Positions 7,562-17,330 of a stretch of 61,200 bases of DNA are shown in pieces. Source of the DNA: Nitrospira sp. SG-bin2 (lineage in GTDB: Bacteria > Nitrospirota > Nitrospiria > Nitrospirales > Nitrospiraceae). The notes beneath the pieces are model-generated. The model made no database searches. It had not been told where the DNA came from and saw only the letters and a list, made by a program, of their open reading frames with translations. Location: assembly GCA_002083405.1 (NCBI GenBank), contig LVWT01000038.1:4224-65423 (forward strand), written 5' to 3'. How positions within the stretch are numbered: the stretch's first letter is position 1; every line of letters begins with the position of its first letter. The translations under genes and the position numbers were made by a program.

Positions 7562-9244
7562 TTACGACAACCCGACGATTTGTCCGTTCACCGGATCCAG
7601 ACCAATCCGTTCACCAGCCGGCTTCTTGGGCAATCCTGGCATCAATTGGATCCCCGAACAGACCGCCGTCACAAAACCTGCCCCGGCCAGAATTCGTAAC
7701 TCCTTGATTGGAACTGTGAACCCGGTAGGCCTCCCCTTGAGCGCCGGATCGTGAGACAGCGAGAGCGGCGTCTTGGCCATACAGACAGGCAGCCGGCCGA
7801 ATCCCAGAGCTTCCGCCCGCTCCATCTGACGCTCTGCCTCCGGCTCGAATGTCACACTCCCTGCCCCGTACATCCTGGTGGCGATCGTCTCGATCTTTGT
7901 TCTGATCGGCCACGATAGCTCATAGAGATGCGTGAACCGGGACGGCTGCTCACAGGCCTTAACCACGGCGGCGGCCAGCTGTTCGGCGCCCTTCCCGCCA
8001 TCGGTCCAGTGGGTCGAGACCGCGGCATCGATCGCCCCCGCCTTCATCGATCGATCGCGTACCCAGTCCAATTCCGCCCGCGAATCGTCCTTGAACGCGT
8101 TCACTGCCACAACGACCGGCACTCCGTGCGCCTTCGCATTGGCGATGTGCTGTTCCAAATTAACGAATCCCTTCGATAAGGCATCATGGTTGGGCCCCGT
8201 CAAGCCTACAGGGAGCGGAGAACCGACCTTGGCAAGGCCTCCTCCCCCGTGAAGCTTCAGCGCCCGCAACGTTGCGACCACCACCGCAGCGGCCGGTTTG
8301 AATCCCGACGTTCGGCATTTGATATTGAAGAACTTCTCAGCCCCCAAGTCGCTGCCGAAGCCCGCCTCAGTCACCACAAAGTCGGCGCATCGAAGCGCAA
8401 TCGCATCGGATAGCACGGAGCAATTACCATGGGCAATGTTTCCGAACGGCCCCGTATGGACGAATGCGGGTGTTCCTTCCAGCGTTTGAACTAAATTGGG
8501 CAGTAACGCGTCTCGCAAAAGAACGGCCATCGACCCTGCGCACCCAAGCTCTTGTGCCGTCACCGGCCGGCCTGATTTCGTAAACCCCACCAACATCCGG
8601 CCAAGCCGGTCCCTAAGATCTTGCTGATTGAGCGCCAGCGCCAGCGATGCCATGACCTCGGACGCTTCGGTAATGACAAATTGGCCTATCCGGTTCCCGG
8701 TTTCATCTCCGAGCCGGACTTGACGAAGTGCTCGATCACTAACGCCCAAGGCCCTCGGCCATACGATGCTCGACGGATCGAGAGAAAGTGCATTTCCTTG
8801 AAACAGATGATTATCGAGAAACGCTGAGAGGAGATTATGGCTTGCTGCGACGGCATGCGCATCCCCGGTCAGATGAAGATTGATATCCTCCATCGGAATC
8901 ACTTGGGCATGCCCGCCACCAGTGCCGCCACCTTTGATGCCAAACACCGGGCCGAGCGACGGTTGTCGCAATGTCACCGCGGTCCGATGACCTAATTTCG
9001 TGAGCCCCATGGCAAGCCCTATCGAGGTGGTGGTCTTCCCCTCCCCAAGTGGCGTCGGATTGATGGCGGTCACAAGTACATAGCGGCCCATCGGCCGGTC
9101 TTTGAGGCGATCCAGTAAACCGAGCGATACCTTGGCCTTATGCCTCCCGTACGGAATGAGCTCGTCAGGGTCGATCCCGAGTTCACTGCCGATATCAAGG
9201 ATTGGGCGGGGCGTGACAGAATGCGCAAGTTCCAGATCGGTCAA
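7562..9244 (-). CDS. fhs: Formate-tetrahydrofolate ligase
   Basis: A 560-residue protein, the usual length for the enzyme that joins formate to tetrahydrofolate with ATP, giving 10-formyl-THF in one-carbon metabolism. The P-loop TPLGEGKTTTSIGLAMGL lies near residue 64. Other conserved stretches are LRQPSLGPVFGIKGGGTGGG and EAGFGSDLGAEKFFNIKCR. Translation starts at TTG (9244), supported by a strong AGGAGGA 6-7 bases upstream. It stands alone on the minus strand. Confidence 0.96.
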   Translation of the reverse strand: MTDLELAHSVTPRPILDIGSELGIDPDELIPYGRHKAKVSLGLLDRLKDRPMGRYVLVTAINPTPLGEGKTTTSIGLAMGLTKLGHRTAVTLRQPSLGPVFGIKGGGTGGGHAQVIPMEDINLHLTGDAHAVAASHNLLSAFLDNHLFQGNALSLDPSSIVWPRALGVSDRALRQVRLGDETGNRIGQFVITEASEVMASLALALNQQDLRDRLGRMLVGFTKSGRPVTAQELGCAGSMAVLLRDALLPNLVQTLEGTPAFVHTGPFGNIAHGNCSVLSDAIALRCADFVVTEAGFGSDLGAEKFFNIKCRTSGFKPAAAVVVATLRALKLHGGGGLAKVGSPLPVGLTGPNHDALSKGFVNLEQHIANAKAHGVPVVVAVNAFKDDSRAELDWVRDRSMKAGAIDAAVSTHWTDGGKGAEQLAAAVVKACEQPSRFTHLYELSWPIRTKIETIATRMYGAGSVTFEPEAERQMERAEALGFGRLPVCMAKTPLSLSHDPALKGRPTGFTVPIKELRILAGAGFVTAVCSGIQLMPGLPKKPAGERIGLDPVNGQIVGLS

Positions 9245-9426
9245 GCTCTGTCCTCCTGACGTAAATGGGCTATGCGGGCGCGGAGTATAGCACAGAGCCT
9301 TGATGGGAGCGGAACCACTGCGTGCGGAACGCGATCAGGATGGGATCAGACTGAGGCGAGAGCGATATGACCGTTTTTTTAGCGTACCGCCGAGAAAAAC
9401 CTGAATACCTTAGCGCAGTTTTTCGC

Positions 9427-10455
9427 TTACTCAAGGATGTATTTGGTGGGATCGAGCGCTTGACCGTTGACCTTGACCATATAGTGCAAATGGGGGCCGG
9501 TCGAAAGGCCCGAACTCCCGACAAGCGCGATGACATCGCCGCGATTGACCCTCTGCCCTTCTTTGACCAACGCCTTGGCCAGGTGCCCATAAAGTGTTTC
9601 GATTCCGAACCCATGGTCTAATCGGACTATGTTACCGAGCTTGGGATCAAATCCCGTGGCTGTTACTCTGCCTTGCGCCGGGGCTTGGATCGGAGCATTT
9701 GGCGCAGCGCCAATATCCAATCCGTCATGCCAGGCCGGTTTTTCCGTGAAGGGAGACACACGAGGGCCAAATCCAGACGTTACCCAGCCCCTCACCGGCC
9801 AGATCGATGGAGTCGCAGCCCAGCGAGTCGACCGTTGTTCCGCTGCCTGAGCCAATTCGTTCAAGATTCGCTCCTGAACCGTCGCTTCCTTCGATAGCCA
9901 CTCCAATCCCTCTTTTATCGAAGCAACCTCCTGGACCTCATTGCGAGATGCGTCCTGGTCGGCCAAGGATGAATGTTCTTGATTGCCTTCAGCACCTTGC
10001 ACGGCATTACCAGATTCCGTATCAGCGGTCTTATTCGAGCTTCTGCTAGACATCTCAGTGGCTTCTGGAAGCGGCACATCTTCACCGCCACGGCCATTGA
10101 CCATATCGCCCGGTTTGGGAACCTCGATGCCGAGCATGACCCGGAGACGCTGATTCACCTCTTTCATTGACACAAGCCGTTTCTTCAAGTCATCGACTGC
10201 CGAAGAAAATGCGGCGGTCTGCTGCCGTGCACTCATCGCTTCCGTGCGGAACGCCGTCAATTCCCAAACTTCCTGTGTCCGAATGACATAGTGGGAAATC
10301 ACGAGAAAATCAGCAAGCACAAGCACGCAAGCCCCAATGACAAAGTTGCGAACGAGTTTCCTTGAAAAGCTGAACCGGAGAGGCTTTGCGGTTGATCCTC
10401 GAAATACAACGATGGTGTAGGCATCACCGGCTTCTTGACTGTTCATCTGACCCAT
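9427..10455 (-). CDS. Membrane-anchored M23 family metallopeptidase
   Basis: A 342-residue protein. One transmembrane helix lies at about residues 35-55, then a coiled coil (about 70-110), a low-complexity linker, and a C-terminal M23 (LytM-like) domain from about residue 215. Zinc ligands are visible as H-D-G-L-D-I-G and H-L-H-Y. The GHLAKALVKEGQRVNRGDVIALVGSSG core is typical. M23 enzymes of this layout cut peptidoglycan crosslinks during growth or division. A GAGGGGGC ribosome site precedes the ATG. The complete metal site suggests it is active rather than a divisome activator such as EnvC. Confidence 0.92.
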   Translation of the reverse strand: MGQMNSQEAGDAYTIVVFRGSTAKPLRFSFSRKLVRNFVIGACVLVLADFLVISHYVIRTQEVWELTAFRTEAMSARQQTAAFSSAVDDLKKRLVSMKEVNQRLRVMLGIEVPKPGDMVNGRGGEDVPLPEATEMSSRSSNKTADTESGNAVQGAEGNQEHSSLADQDASRNEVQEVASIKEGLEWLSKEATVQERILNELAQAAEQRSTRWAATPSIWPVRGWVTSGFGPRVSPFTEKPAWHDGLDIGAAPNAPIQAPAQGRVTATGFDPKLGNIVRLDHGFGIETLYGHLAKALVKEGQRVNRGDVIALVGSSGLSTGPHLHYMVKVNGQALDPTKYILE

Positions 10456-10600
10456 AACATTTGCCCCCTCATGCTAGGGACTCCCCAAGAGATGCTGGTG
10501 AGTTTACCCATCCAGCCCACTATGGTCAACCCTACTTTCACGGTATCCCATTGAACAGGCAAAATCGCAACCAATTGAAATTACGCACATAACGCATTTC

Positions 10601-10960
10601 CTAGTGGGTCTCGTCCCGTACCCACTCAAGATATTGAGGAAGCCCGGCCATCACCGGTAGCGCAATAATCTCAGGAACTTTATACGAATGCATCTTTTTG
10701 ATAGTTTCCTGCAGAGCTTGAAATTTCTCAACCGTGGTCTTGAGAAGAACCATAGTTTCCTGGTCTTTCACTAACTTTCCTTCCCACCAGTAGGTTGAAT
10801 GCACCAGAGGAATCGTTGTCGCACAAGCAGCCTGGTGAGAGCCTACCGTCTGATCCACAATTTTATCGGCTTCTTCCTGATTAGGCACCGTGACCATAAC
10901 GACCCAAACATCCTGCGAGTTAGTTCCCATAATAGCGGGAAACGATACCTGAGATATCAC
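10601..10960 (-). CDS. cutA: Divalent cation tolerance protein CutA
   Basis: A 119-residue protein of the CutA1 family, small trimeric ferredoxin-fold proteins tied to copper tolerance. Family patterns seen are VVMVTVPNQEEADKI, the H-x-T-Y-W-W-E-G-K segment (HSTYWWEGKLVKDQETMVLLKTT) and HSYKVPEIIALPV. The annotated start is a GTG at 10960 with GGAG 11 bases upstream. An ATG ten codons later (10930) is an alternative that gives the usual family length. The gene is monocistronic. Confidence 0.93.
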   Translation of the reverse strand: MISQVSFPAIMGTNSQDVWVVMVTVPNQEEADKIVDQTVGSHQAACATTIPLVHSTYWWEGKLVKDQETMVLLKTTVEKFQALQETIKKMHSYKVPEIIALPVMAGLPQYLEWVRDETH

Positions 10961-11181
10961 TCAATAGACAACTCCGTAGTCACATGAATTACGACCTCAC
11001 AAGGAGGAGCAGCAACATCTGTGCCCTATAGGGCTTGCCAATAAATTGACATGCCCATTGTTTTCAAATGGTTAGGTGATCATGTTTCCTGCTCATTCGT
11101 GCATTACTCAAATTCTGTCTCCGAAAGGCTACAGAGGCTGCGGTTTGTCACAAAAATGTGCAAAAATCGGCACTCCTGGCT

Positions 11182-12588
11182 CTAGCCACGCTTCTTATGC
11201 AATCTTACTCCGCTCAAGTCCCCTTGTTTCCCCATTTTCGCTAACTCTGAGAAATAATGGGCAAAGGCTGTCATACCCCCGGACGCCTGGCCCCAATCGA
11301 AATACTCATTCGGGGCATGATAGCCGTGCTCCGGCAAACTCAGCCCCATGAAGAGAATCGGAACCTTCCAGGCCTTCTGCATCGTTACCACCGCCCCGAT
11401 CGAACCACCTTCCCGGACAAAAGCAGGCTCTTTGCCGAATCCCTCTTTCACCGCTCGCGACACTGCCTCCACATAAGGTCCATCGAACAACCCCCTGAAC
11501 GGCTGCAGCATCCCTTCCCGCTCTACCTTTACCTTCGGGTTCACCTTGGCAATATACTTTTTGAGAAGGGCAAAAACCCGTTCCGGCTTCTGGTTCGGCA
11601 CCAGGCGCATGCTAACTTTGAGCTCGCCCTTGCTTGGCACCACGGTCTTTACCCCAGGACCGTGATACCCGCCGGTAAGACCATGAATTTCAAAGGTCGG
11701 CGAAGCCCAGATACGCCGCATCACATCGGCAGGATCCTCAGTTCGAAGGGCCTGCAATCCGTAGGCGCTCTTAAATCGATTCACTTGGAAACCGGATTTG
11801 AGGAAACTCTTAATCTCCGCCTTCGTCGGCTCAATCACCTCGTCGTAAAACCCTGGGATCTTGACTCTGCCGGTCTTGGCATCGAGGCAGGCATTTGCCA
11901 CCTCCATCAGCTCTGCTAATGGATTACGGGCAGCTCCGCCGGTGAGCCCAGAATGGGCATCCTTGGCCCCTGTCTGCAATGTCAGCCGCACACCCAGCAA
12001 ACCACGCAGACCATAGGGCATTGCAGGACGCCCACTTGCAATCCAGATCGTATCCGACACGACGACGGAATCCGGTCGCGGAATCGCCGTACGGTTTCTG
12101 AGTCCAGCCTCAAAGTGCGGGCTTCCAATCTCCTCTTCCAATTCCCATAAGAATCGGATGTTGATCGGCACCCCCTGCTCAATCGCAAACCGGGCCCCGA
12201 ACAAGGCCGCGAGTGCCGGACCCTTGTCGTCTGTCGCTCCACGCCCACGATAGATCCCCCCCTCGTTCCGAAACACAAACGGGTCCTGTTTCCACTCCGG
12301 CTCTTGCGCCGGCTGCACATCCATATGGTTATAGATCGTGACGGTTGGATGCTTGGCGCCGGTCGTCCATCCCCCCGAGACGAGAGGACACCCGCCGGTT
12401 TCCACGATCTGCGCATCGGCTCCCATGTCCGTCAGATACTGCGCGGCAAGAGCCGCCATGCGCCGCATATCACCGGCATGATCCGGATCCATGCTGATCG
12501 ACGGCACTTGCACCATCTGCCCCAATAGATCTTCAAACCGCGGCCGTGCCCCGTTGATAAACGTCTGACGTTGCCGATCATTCATCAT
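11182..12588 (-). CDS. M20 family dipeptidase-type metallohydrolase
   Basis: A 468-residue M20 peptidase. The metal site is readable as Y-N-H-M-D-V-Q-P (His, Asp), GRGATDDKGP (bridging Asp), WELEEEIGSP (Glu-Glu base) and LPEHGYHAPNEYF (His), with a dimerisation lid in between. Family members of this type hydrolyse dipeptides or acylated amino acids in the cytoplasm. The start at 12588 is supported by AGGAGGG on the minus strand; the longer frame to 12639 has no such site. Confidence 0.92.
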   Translation of the reverse strand: MMNDRQRQTFINGARPRFEDLLGQMVQVPSISMDPDHAGDMRRMAALAAQYLTDMGADAQIVETGGCPLVSGGWTTGAKHPTVTIYNHMDVQPAQEPEWKQDPFVFRNEGGIYRGRGATDDKGPALAALFGARFAIEQGVPINIRFLWELEEEIGSPHFEAGLRNRTAIPRPDSVVVSDTIWIASGRPAMPYGLRGLLGVRLTLQTGAKDAHSGLTGGAARNPLAELMEVANACLDAKTGRVKIPGFYDEVIEPTKAEIKSFLKSGFQVNRFKSAYGLQALRTEDPADVMRRIWASPTFEIHGLTGGYHGPGVKTVVPSKGELKVSMRLVPNQKPERVFALLKKYIAKVNPKVKVEREGMLQPFRGLFDGPYVEAVSRAVKEGFGKEPAFVREGGSIGAVVTMQKAWKVPILFMGLSLPEHGYHAPNEYFDWGQASGGMTAFAHYFSELAKMGKQGDLSGVRLHKKRG

Positions 12589-12719
12589 GATATGTGTTGC
12601 CCTCCTGGCCAATGGAAGCGGATTATAACGACCGCCCACGGGAAGAGAAAGCTGCGGAGACGGTCCTGCGATGAAAGATGATAGAATGGCCGCATCATCT
12701 ATCGGAACCGGCTCGCTTC

Positions 12720-13181
12720 ATGCTTCATCGGCTCAGTCTTCAAATCGGCCTCCCTCTGATCCTCCTTGGAATAGCCTTGCCGAACCCGCTGTGGGCTGCA
12801 GAACCGGCCGACATCCGGCAAATTCTCGACGATCCTCGGGTCTATCACCTTCGGCACGTGACTCTGCATGGCACCGTACGTGACGTGCACTCGCTCGCCC
12901 CATACAAGCTGCCGAATGAAACGGTCTGTTACGGCGCCTATCTCTTTCGGCTGGAAAACGGCGATGCCACCATTCCCGTTGCAGTGCTGGGCATTTGCGG
13001 AAGCCCGGTGGTGCGCGACCCCGAAGTGGAAGACGGTGATCACGTCGAAGTGAGCGCCACCATCCAAGCACCCAGCCATGGAGGCCATTATCTGAGCTTC
13101 CGCGGCCCCCAAGCGGTCGCGGAGCAGGAAGAAGGGATTGTCCAGGCGGTCGCCGATCGTATTCTCCCGATCGTAGAGTAG
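12720..13181 (+). CDS. Exported protein with OB-like fold, unknown function
   Basis: A 153-residue protein. A signal peptide (MLHRLSLQIGLPLILLGIAL, cleavage near AEP at about 27) precedes a small beta-rich domain. The pattern RHVTLHGTVRDVHSL...DGDHVEVSATIQAP resembles the OB-fold exported proteins that handle small ligands, but no specific family is recognised. Two cysteines (VCYGAY and GICGSP) could form a disulfide. The start is placed at 12720 because it gives a clean signal peptide. It is a stand-alone gene, probably periplasmic. Confidence 0.6.
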   Translation: MLHRLSLQIGLPLILLGIALPNPLWAAEPADIRQILDDPRVYHLRHVTLHGTVRDVHSLAPYKLPNETVCYGAYLFRLENGDATIPVAVLGICGSPVVRDPEVEDGDHVEVSATIQAPSHGGHYLSFRGPQAVAEQEEGIVQAVADRILPIVE

Positions 13182-13317
13182 TATCGAATGCCTGCGCGCC
13201 CTTTCAGCAATTTCCGTCCTGTCGCTTTACAGTTCGTACCCTCGGGGGTATAGTCCGCGAAGGATACACGCGGAGAGGCCGTCGCACTGATTGTGAGTGA
13301 TACACGGAGGAGCGCCT

Positions 13318-13881
13318 ATGGGCTGGATTCTGTTGGGCACGGTGGCCGTACTGGTGCTACTGGTCGTCGGCATATACAACAGCCTGGTTCGGCTGAAGGT
13401 CCAGTCGGAAAGCGCCTGGGCCGACGTCGATGTGCAACTCAAACGCCGGCATGATCTCATTCCGAATTTGATCGAAACAGTCAAAGGCTATGCCAGCCAC
13501 GAGAAACAGACGCTCGAAGATGTCATCACGGCTCGCAATCGCGCCATGTCGGCGACTACTCCGAGCAGCAAGGCGGAAGCCGAAGGCATTCTTGCTCAAT
13601 CGTTGAAATCGCTGTTCGCGCTAGCGGAAGCCTACCCGCAACTGCGAGCCGTCGAAAGCTTCACTCAGCTGCAAGGCTCGCTCAACCAGATCGAAGAGGC
13701 TATTCAGAACGCCCGCCGCTATTACAACGCGGTGGTCCGCGACCTGAACACCAAGATCCAAGAATTTCCGTCAAATTTTATCGCGAACTTCTTCAGCTTC
13801 AAAACGCGAGAGTTTTTCGAGATCGCCGAAGCGGCGGAGCGGGCCGTACCGAAAGTCAGCTTCGAGCAGGTCTCTCGCTGA
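13318..13881 (+). CDS. lemA: LemA family protein
   Basis: A 187-residue protein with an N-terminal transmembrane helix (about residues 3-21) followed by the LemA helical domain. Key stretches are YNSLVRLKVQSESAWADVDVQL, KRRHDLIPNLIETVKGYASHE and the end motif FPSNFIANFFSFKTREFFE. The ATG at 13318 has GGAGG 8 bases upstream. It is followed after 36 bases by the DUF2207 membrane protein, a pairing common in bacteria. The role of LemA is not firmly established. Confidence 0.95.
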   Translation: MGWILLGTVAVLVLLVVGIYNSLVRLKVQSESAWADVDVQLKRRHDLIPNLIETVKGYASHEKQTLEDVITARNRAMSATTPSSKAEAEGILAQSLKSLFALAEAYPQLRAVESFTQLQGSLNQIEEAIQNARRYYNAVVRDLNTKIQEFPSNFIANFFSFKTREFFEIAEAAERAVPKVSFEQVSR

Positions 13882-13917
13882 TCTCACCTGATCAGCCGGC
13901 AGCGGCATCCCTTCCCT

Positions 13918-15663
13918 ATGCATGCACCTCGCACCATCCGCCTTGTCATGTTTCTCTTGGGCTGGACTTTGGCAATCGGAAGTCCCATTGCCCATGCCCG
14001 TTCGATGGTCATCGAACAATTTCACGCTGAACTCCAAGTGCTCCCAAACGGCGAACTCCTCGTCACCGAAACGATCCGGCCTCGCTTCTCCGGATCGTGG
14101 AACGGGCTGATGCGCGATATCCCAGTCGAATACCGCACGCCACAGGGGTTCAATTACACATTGTTCCTGGATATGGTGAGCGTCACCGACGAACACCTGG
14201 CGCCCCTCACATACGACCGCTCTCGAAACCGACATTACCAAACATTCAAAATCTGGGTACCCGGCGCGCAGGATACGACCAAGACGCTCATCCTGACGTA
14301 CAAGGTTTCTAACGGGCTCAAGTACTTCGAGGATCACGACGAACTCTACTGGAACGTGACCGGCGACGAATGGGATATGCCGATCGAATCCGTGTCGGCC
14401 AGAGTGCTCTTGCCGGCTGGAGCGACCGGCGTGAACGCGCTCGCGTTCAGCGGAGCCTATGGAGCGCGCGAACAACAGGCCGACGTGCGGACCACAGGTC
14501 CTGAAATTCTCTACACCATGTCCCGCCCGCTCGGATTTCGCGAGGGGCTCACGGCGGTTATCGGATGGAACAAGGGGCTCGTCGCCGAGCCCAGTTCGGT
14601 GCAGGGTGCTCAGCTGTTTCTTCGCTCAAACTGGGCGCTGGCCCTGCCGATCATCGTCTTCGTAACCATGTGGTATCTCTGGCACACCCGTGGACGCGAC
14701 CCCCGTCTGCGCCCCATCACCGTGGCCTATGAGCCACCCGATCAGCTGACGCCGGCCGAACTCGGCACGCTCGTCGACAATTCTCCAGATCTTCGCGATA
14801 TCACCGCCACACTGGTCGATCTTGCCGTACGCGGGTTTCTGCGGATCGAGGAACGGCAACAGCCCCAGCTCCTTGGACTCTGGTCACGCTCGGCCTTTTA
14901 TCTGCATCGGCTCAAACCTGCTTCGGAATGGACCGGACTGAAACTCCACGAGTGTGCGGTTCTCAAGGGAATCTTCACGGATGAGGACACACCGACCGTC
15001 GCCCTCTCCGACTTGGAGAATCGTTTCTACACTCGTCTGGATGGAATCAAGTCCGATCTCTTCGAACAACTTCTGGGCCGAGGCTACTACGCGCGACGGC
15101 CGGATCGGGTGAAACAGGTCTACATGGTCATCGGCATTTTCGTCATGTTCGCATCGATCGTTGCGGCGACGTGGCTCAGCGAGCACTACGGCGTCGCACT
15201 GCAAGCCGGCATGGCCGCAAGCATCCTCTCAGGGATCATCATCGTCGGTTTCGGATGGGTGATGCCGGCCAGGACGGTGCGCGGTACACGAACCTTGGAG
15301 AAAGTACTCGGGTTTGAGGAATTTCTTACCCGTGTGGAGTCCGACCGTTTTCAACGCGTCGTCAAGACACCTGAGATGTTTGAAAAGTTCTTGCCGTTCG
15401 CAATGGCGCTGGGCGTGGAACAGAATTGGACCCGCGCGTTCGACGGTATTTACACGCAGCCGCCCGCCTGGTATCACGGAACCAACATGACAGACTTTCG
15501 CCCCCGGAATCTGACCGGAAACCTCTCACAGCTGTCCACCGCCGCAGGCGCCGTCATGACCTCCGCGCCTCGGAGCAGCGGCGGATCAGGATTCAGCGGC
15601 GGCGGCTCGTCGGGAGGATTTTCCGGCGGAGGGTTCGGCGGCGGCGGTGGAAGGGGATTCTAG
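13918..15663 (+). CDS. DUF2207 domain membrane protein
   Basis: A 581-residue protein. A signal peptide (residues 1-27) leads into the DUF2207 beta-rich extracytoplasmic domain (IEQFHAELQVLPNGELLVTETI). A transmembrane helix follows near residues 240-258, then a cytoplasmic part, two further helices at about 400-445, and a glycine/serine-rich tail (residues 545-581, ending GGGGRGF). This is the usual arrangement of the family that partners LemA. The molecular role is unknown; a cell-envelope function is inferred. Confidence 0.92.
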   Translation: MHAPRTIRLVMFLLGWTLAIGSPIAHARSMVIEQFHAELQVLPNGELLVTETIRPRFSGSWNGLMRDIPVEYRTPQGFNYTLFLDMVSVTDEHLAPLTYDRSRNRHYQTFKIWVPGAQDTTKTLILTYKVSNGLKYFEDHDELYWNVTGDEWDMPIESVSARVLLPAGATGVNALAFSGAYGAREQQADVRTTGPEILYTMSRPLGFREGLTAVIGWNKGLVAEPSSVQGAQLFLRSNWALALPIIVFVTMWYLWHTRGRDPRLRPITVAYEPPDQLTPAELGTLVDNSPDLRDITATLVDLAVRGFLRIEERQQPQLLGLWSRSAFYLHRLKPASEWTGLKLHECAVLKGIFTDEDTPTVALSDLENRFYTRLDGIKSDLFEQLLGRGYYARRPDRVKQVYMVIGIFVMFASIVAATWLSEHYGVALQAGMAASILSGIIIVGFGWVMPARTVRGTRTLEKVLGFEEFLTRVESDRFQRVVKTPEMFEKFLPFAMALGVEQNWTRAFDGIYTQPPAWYHGTNMTDFRPRNLTGNLSQLSTAAGAVMTSAPRSSGGSGFSGGGSSGGFSGGGFGGGGGRGF

Positions 15664-15672
15664 CAGATCGAT

Positions 15673-16608
15673 ATGCCCTCACCCATGAAGCAGCTCTCTC
15701 CTGCTCATAGCCGCATCGGATGGATCGGGACCGGCATCATGGGCGCATCGATGTGCGGACACCTCCTCGATGCCGGCTATCCCGTCACGCTCTATACGCG
15801 CACGAAATCAAAAGCCCAGCCGCTGCTCGATCGTGGAGCCGTCTGGGCAGACAGTCCGAGCGCAGTCTGCGCCCTGTCAGACGCCACACTCACCATGGTG
15901 GGATTTCCTGCAGATGTCCGCGACGTCTACTTCGGCCCGCATGGACTGATCGCCTGTGCAAAACCAGGTTCGATTCTCATCGATATGACATCGACAGACC
16001 CGTCATTGAGCCGGGATATTGCCCATGCTGCGTCAGCCAGAGGGCTCCAAACCCTCGATGCGCCGGTGTCCGGCGGGGATCTTGGGGCTAGAAAAGCCGT
16101 GCTGTCGATCATGATCGGCGGCGAAGCGGCCGCTGTTGATCAGGCACGCCCCTTGTTTGAACGGCTGGGAAAGACCATTGTGCACCAGGGAGGAGCAGGC
16201 GCCGGACAACAGGCAAAACTCTGCAACCAAATCGTCATCGCCGGCACGATGATCGGCGTCTGTGAAAGCCTGCTCTACGGCCACACTGCCGGGCTCGATC
16301 TGAACCATGTGCTGACATCGATCGGGAGCGGAGCCGCCGCTTGCTGGACGCTGGATAACTTGGCGCCCAAGATCCTCCAGAGAAACTTCGATCCAGGCTT
16401 CTTTGTCGAACATTTCGTCAAGGACATGGGGATTGCCCTCGACGACGCACAACGGATGGGGCTCACCTTGCCGGGCCTTGCACTGGCGCACGAGTTATAC
16501 CGTACGGTCATCGCACTGGGACACGGCCGGAGCGGAACGCACGCATTATTCTTAGCGCTGGAAACACTCTCGCAGACACGACTCGCTCCCCAAGGTCCCC
16601 CGCAATGA
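15673..16608 (+). CDS. NAD(P)-dependent beta-hydroxyacid dehydrogenase-type oxidoreductase
   Basis: A 311-residue member of the 3-hydroxyisobutyrate dehydrogenase/tartronate semialdehyde reductase family. The nucleotide site IGWIGTGIMGASMCGHLLDAG lies near residues 13-33. The substrate motif APVSGGDLGARKAVLSIMIGG and the catalytic lysine segment GAGQQAKLCNQIV are both present. The substrate cannot be told from the sequence; glyoxylate/succinic semialdehyde reductase is one possibility. It overlaps the next gene by 4 bases (ATGA). Confidence 0.9.
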   Translation: MPSPMKQLSPAHSRIGWIGTGIMGASMCGHLLDAGYPVTLYTRTKSKAQPLLDRGAVWADSPSAVCALSDATLTMVGFPADVRDVYFGPHGLIACAKPGSILIDMTSTDPSLSRDIAHAASARGLQTLDAPVSGGDLGARKAVLSIMIGGEAAAVDQARPLFERLGKTIVHQGGAGAGQQAKLCNQIVIAGTMIGVCESLLYGHTAGLDLNHVLTSIGSGAAACWTLDNLAPKILQRNFDPGFFVEHFVKDMGIALDDAQRMGLTLPGLALAHELYRTVIALGHGRSGTHALFLALETLSQTRLAPQGPPQ

Positions 16609-17330
16609 CGCTCTACTGGACAGCGCTGCTGATACTGCTGGCCGGTGGTTGCGCCGGCAGCGCAGAATTCGATCGCACCGCCATGCGCGCCACATTGGGC
16701 ATCGCAGAGATTCCGGTTGCTCAGCATGCATCGGCTATTGCCCAGGCGGACATGCCGAATCCAGCTCCCCCGCTTCGACTTGCCCTGTATTTCGTCGAGA
16801 GGGATCTGCCGATCCAGCACAACATCCGGCTGGCCAAGTGGACGGACAAAGACAAAGATGCGCTGCTGAAACGGCTGGCACCCTTACAGCACGAAGGACT
16901 TGTGGCAGACACCTTTCTCCTCGCGGACTCGACCATTCACGGATACGATGTCAGCAAGATCAGACAGGCTGCCGCGCGCTATGACGCGGATGCCGTACTC
17001 ATCGTGGAAGGAGTCGGGTCAGTTGATCGCTACAACAATGGCTACGCCGCATGGTATGTCACGCTGATTGGAGCATATGTCGCCCCAGGCACCGTGAGCG
17101 ATGCGTTGTTTATGATCCACAGCAGTCTGTGGGATGCACGAACCGAACGACTCTACGCGACACAGACTGCGGAGGGTCGTTCCACGTTGACAGGGTCAGC
17201 AGTGTTGTTGGAGGACGGTCAGGTCCTCGCTCAGGCAAAGACGGCGGCCCTGGCTGAATTCGGGAAACGGACGGTCGATGAATGGCGCCGATCGCGAACC
17301 CCGGCGCCTGCGAGTGATCGCTTACGGTGA
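16605..17330 (+). CDS. Lipoprotein, unknown function
   Basis: A 241-residue lipoprotein with the lipobox LLAGGC (cysteine at about residue 16). The mature part has a mixed alpha/beta pattern (ALYFVERDLPIQ, DTFLLADSTIHGYDVSKIRQAAARYDADAVLIVEGV) and then a YAAWYVTLIGAYVAPGT segment. This resembles envelope lipoproteins seen beside LemA clusters, but no family is named with confidence. It is translationally coupled to the oxidoreductase. Its 3' end overlaps the end of the converging beta-barrel gene by 9 bases. Confidence 0.65.
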   Translation: MTLYWTALLILLAGGCAGSAEFDRTAMRATLGIAEIPVAQHASAIAQADMPNPAPPLRLALYFVERDLPIQHNIRLAKWTDKDKDALLKRLAPLQHEGLVADTFLLADSTIHGYDVSKIRQAAARYDADAVLIVEGVGSVDRYNNGYAAWYVTLIGAYVAPGTVSDALFMIHSSLWDARTERLYATQTAEGRSTLTGSAVLLEDGQVLAQAKTAALAEFGKRTVDEWRRSRTPAPASDRLR